This document shows, piece after piece, positions 4,553 to 5,047 of a stretch of DNA of 5,047 nt. The notes under the pieces were generated by a model. It saw only the letters and a list, made by a program, of their open reading frames with translations, searched no databases and was not told the DNA's origin. Where the stretch lies: NCBI GenBank assembly GCA_022565195.1, contig JADFJZ010000169.1, positions 1 through 5,047 on the forward strand, read 5' to 3'. Each line of letters begins with the position of its first letter. Within the stretch, counting starts at the first letter, position 1. Origin of the DNA: Planctomycetota bacterium. Lineage in GTDB: Bacteria; Planctomycetota; Phycisphaerae; UBA1845; CAIVHJ01. A program made the translations under genes and the position numbers.

Positions 4553-5047
4553 ATGAATTCATGCGCCAGATCGTTCTGCTTCATTTTGATCGCGGCTGGA
4601 ATCCTCCCGGCGACGAACCACACCGGCGCGCCGGCGGCCCTCGCCGCATATCCGCACAGGAATCAGACGGCTGAGCCTGCCAAGGATACTGCGGCGCAAG
4701 CTCGGCCGAAGGGTGAAAGCTTTTCGGAAACTGCAGCGCGATCCGCACCTCCATCGAAGAAGATCACGGAGCGCAGGCGACTTTCCGAGTACGGCGAGGA
4801 TGCCGGGGAGTCTCAATCGGATCCATCGTTGTCTGGAGCTCGCTCTGATAAGTTCCGCTCCGCCTTGGGCGGCACCAACGACTCCTGCACGACTCCGGAA
4901 ACCATCTTCGACGGGTCTAATCCCTTCAGCAGTGTCGGGAACACCACAGACGGCCTGCCACACGTGGCATGCCAGTTTGACGGCCAGACCTACCATGACG
5001 ATTGGTTCGCATATACGGCCACCTGCACGGGCGACTTGACGGCGTCC
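4553..5047 (+). CDS. Secreted protein, N-terminal part (truncated by window end)
   Basis: An open frame of 165 codons running off the right edge without a stop. Residues 1-31 look like a signal peptide: short n-region, hydrophobic CFILIAAGIL (9-18) and a possible cleavage after Ala31 (A-L-A). Residues 33-105 are polar, rich in Ala, Ser, Glu and Arg, and probably a disordered linker. A conserved-looking module begins at about 109: NDSC (109-112), TTDG (131-134), Cys140 and DDWFAYTATCTGDLTAS (149-165). From memory, this arrangement resembles a domain found, often repeated, in large planctomycete extracellular proteins. Three cysteines in the module (112, 140, 158) may form disulfides outside the cytoplasm. 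It is likely the start of a long multi-domain exported protein. Function unknown. The gene appears independent of rpmI-rplT, with a 435-nt gap and a strong ribosome site of its own. Confidence 0.8.
   Translation, partial: MNSCARSFCFILIAAGILPATNHTGAPAALAAYPHRNQTAEPAKDTAAQARPKGESFSETAARSAPPSKKITERRRLSEYGEDAGESQSDPSLSGARSDKFRSALGGTNDSCTTPETIFDGSNPFSSVGNTTDGLPHVACQFDGQTYHDDWFAYTATCTGDLTAS

Noticed and set aside
4308..4556. An 82-codon plus-strand frame before the secreted protein
   Set aside because: No ribosome site, no motif, Pro/Arg/Cys-rich composition typical of non-coding frames, and it overlaps the well-supported start at 4553.

Overview
The window looks like a chromosomal segment of a GC-rich bacterium, most likely a planctomycete (Planctomycetota, perhaps Phycisphaerae or a relative). 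This rests on three observations: the truncated secreted protein at the right edge has a Cys-bearing 'TTDG ... DDWFAYTATCTG' pattern that I associate with planctomycete extracellular proteins; the left end carries palindromic REP-like repeats of a type I associate with planctomycete genomes; and base composition is high-GC, with long antisense shadow ORFs. The taxonomic call is inference, because no rRNA is present.

Layout. Bases 1-638 hold no convincing protein gene. They contain a cluster of three two-hairpin palindromic elements (about 108-323), a 12-bp palindrome (390-401) and a degenerate heptad tandem repeat, GTGARG(A/C) (493-527). Bases 639-3195 form a tight minus-strand operon, read right to left: def (peptide deformylase), fmt (methionyl-tRNA formyltransferase) and a membrane-anchored endonuclease/exonuclease/phosphatase (EEP) family protein, with gaps of only 15-16 nt. 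Bases 3196-3529 are a divergent intergenic region with one good sigma70-type promoter facing each way. Bases 3530-4117 are the plus-strand ribosomal protein pair rpmI (bL35) and rplT (bL20). Bases 4118-4552 are non-coding with several hairpins and a weak candidate promoter. From 4553 to the window end is the N-terminal part of a secreted protein.

How the genes fit together. Fmt formylates initiator Met-tRNA and Def removes the formyl group from nascent chains, so the two form one pathway at the start and end of formyl-Met use. Divergent transcription from large-subunit ribosomal protein genes makes this a translation-centred locus. The EEP protein is probably co-transcribed but has no obvious link to translation. 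The usual infC upstream of rpmI is absent, and no pheS follows rplT within the window.

No defence, CRISPR or other accessory gene system is visible. The most unusual material is the non-coding palindromic repeat cluster at the left end, with related small hairpins elsewhere.
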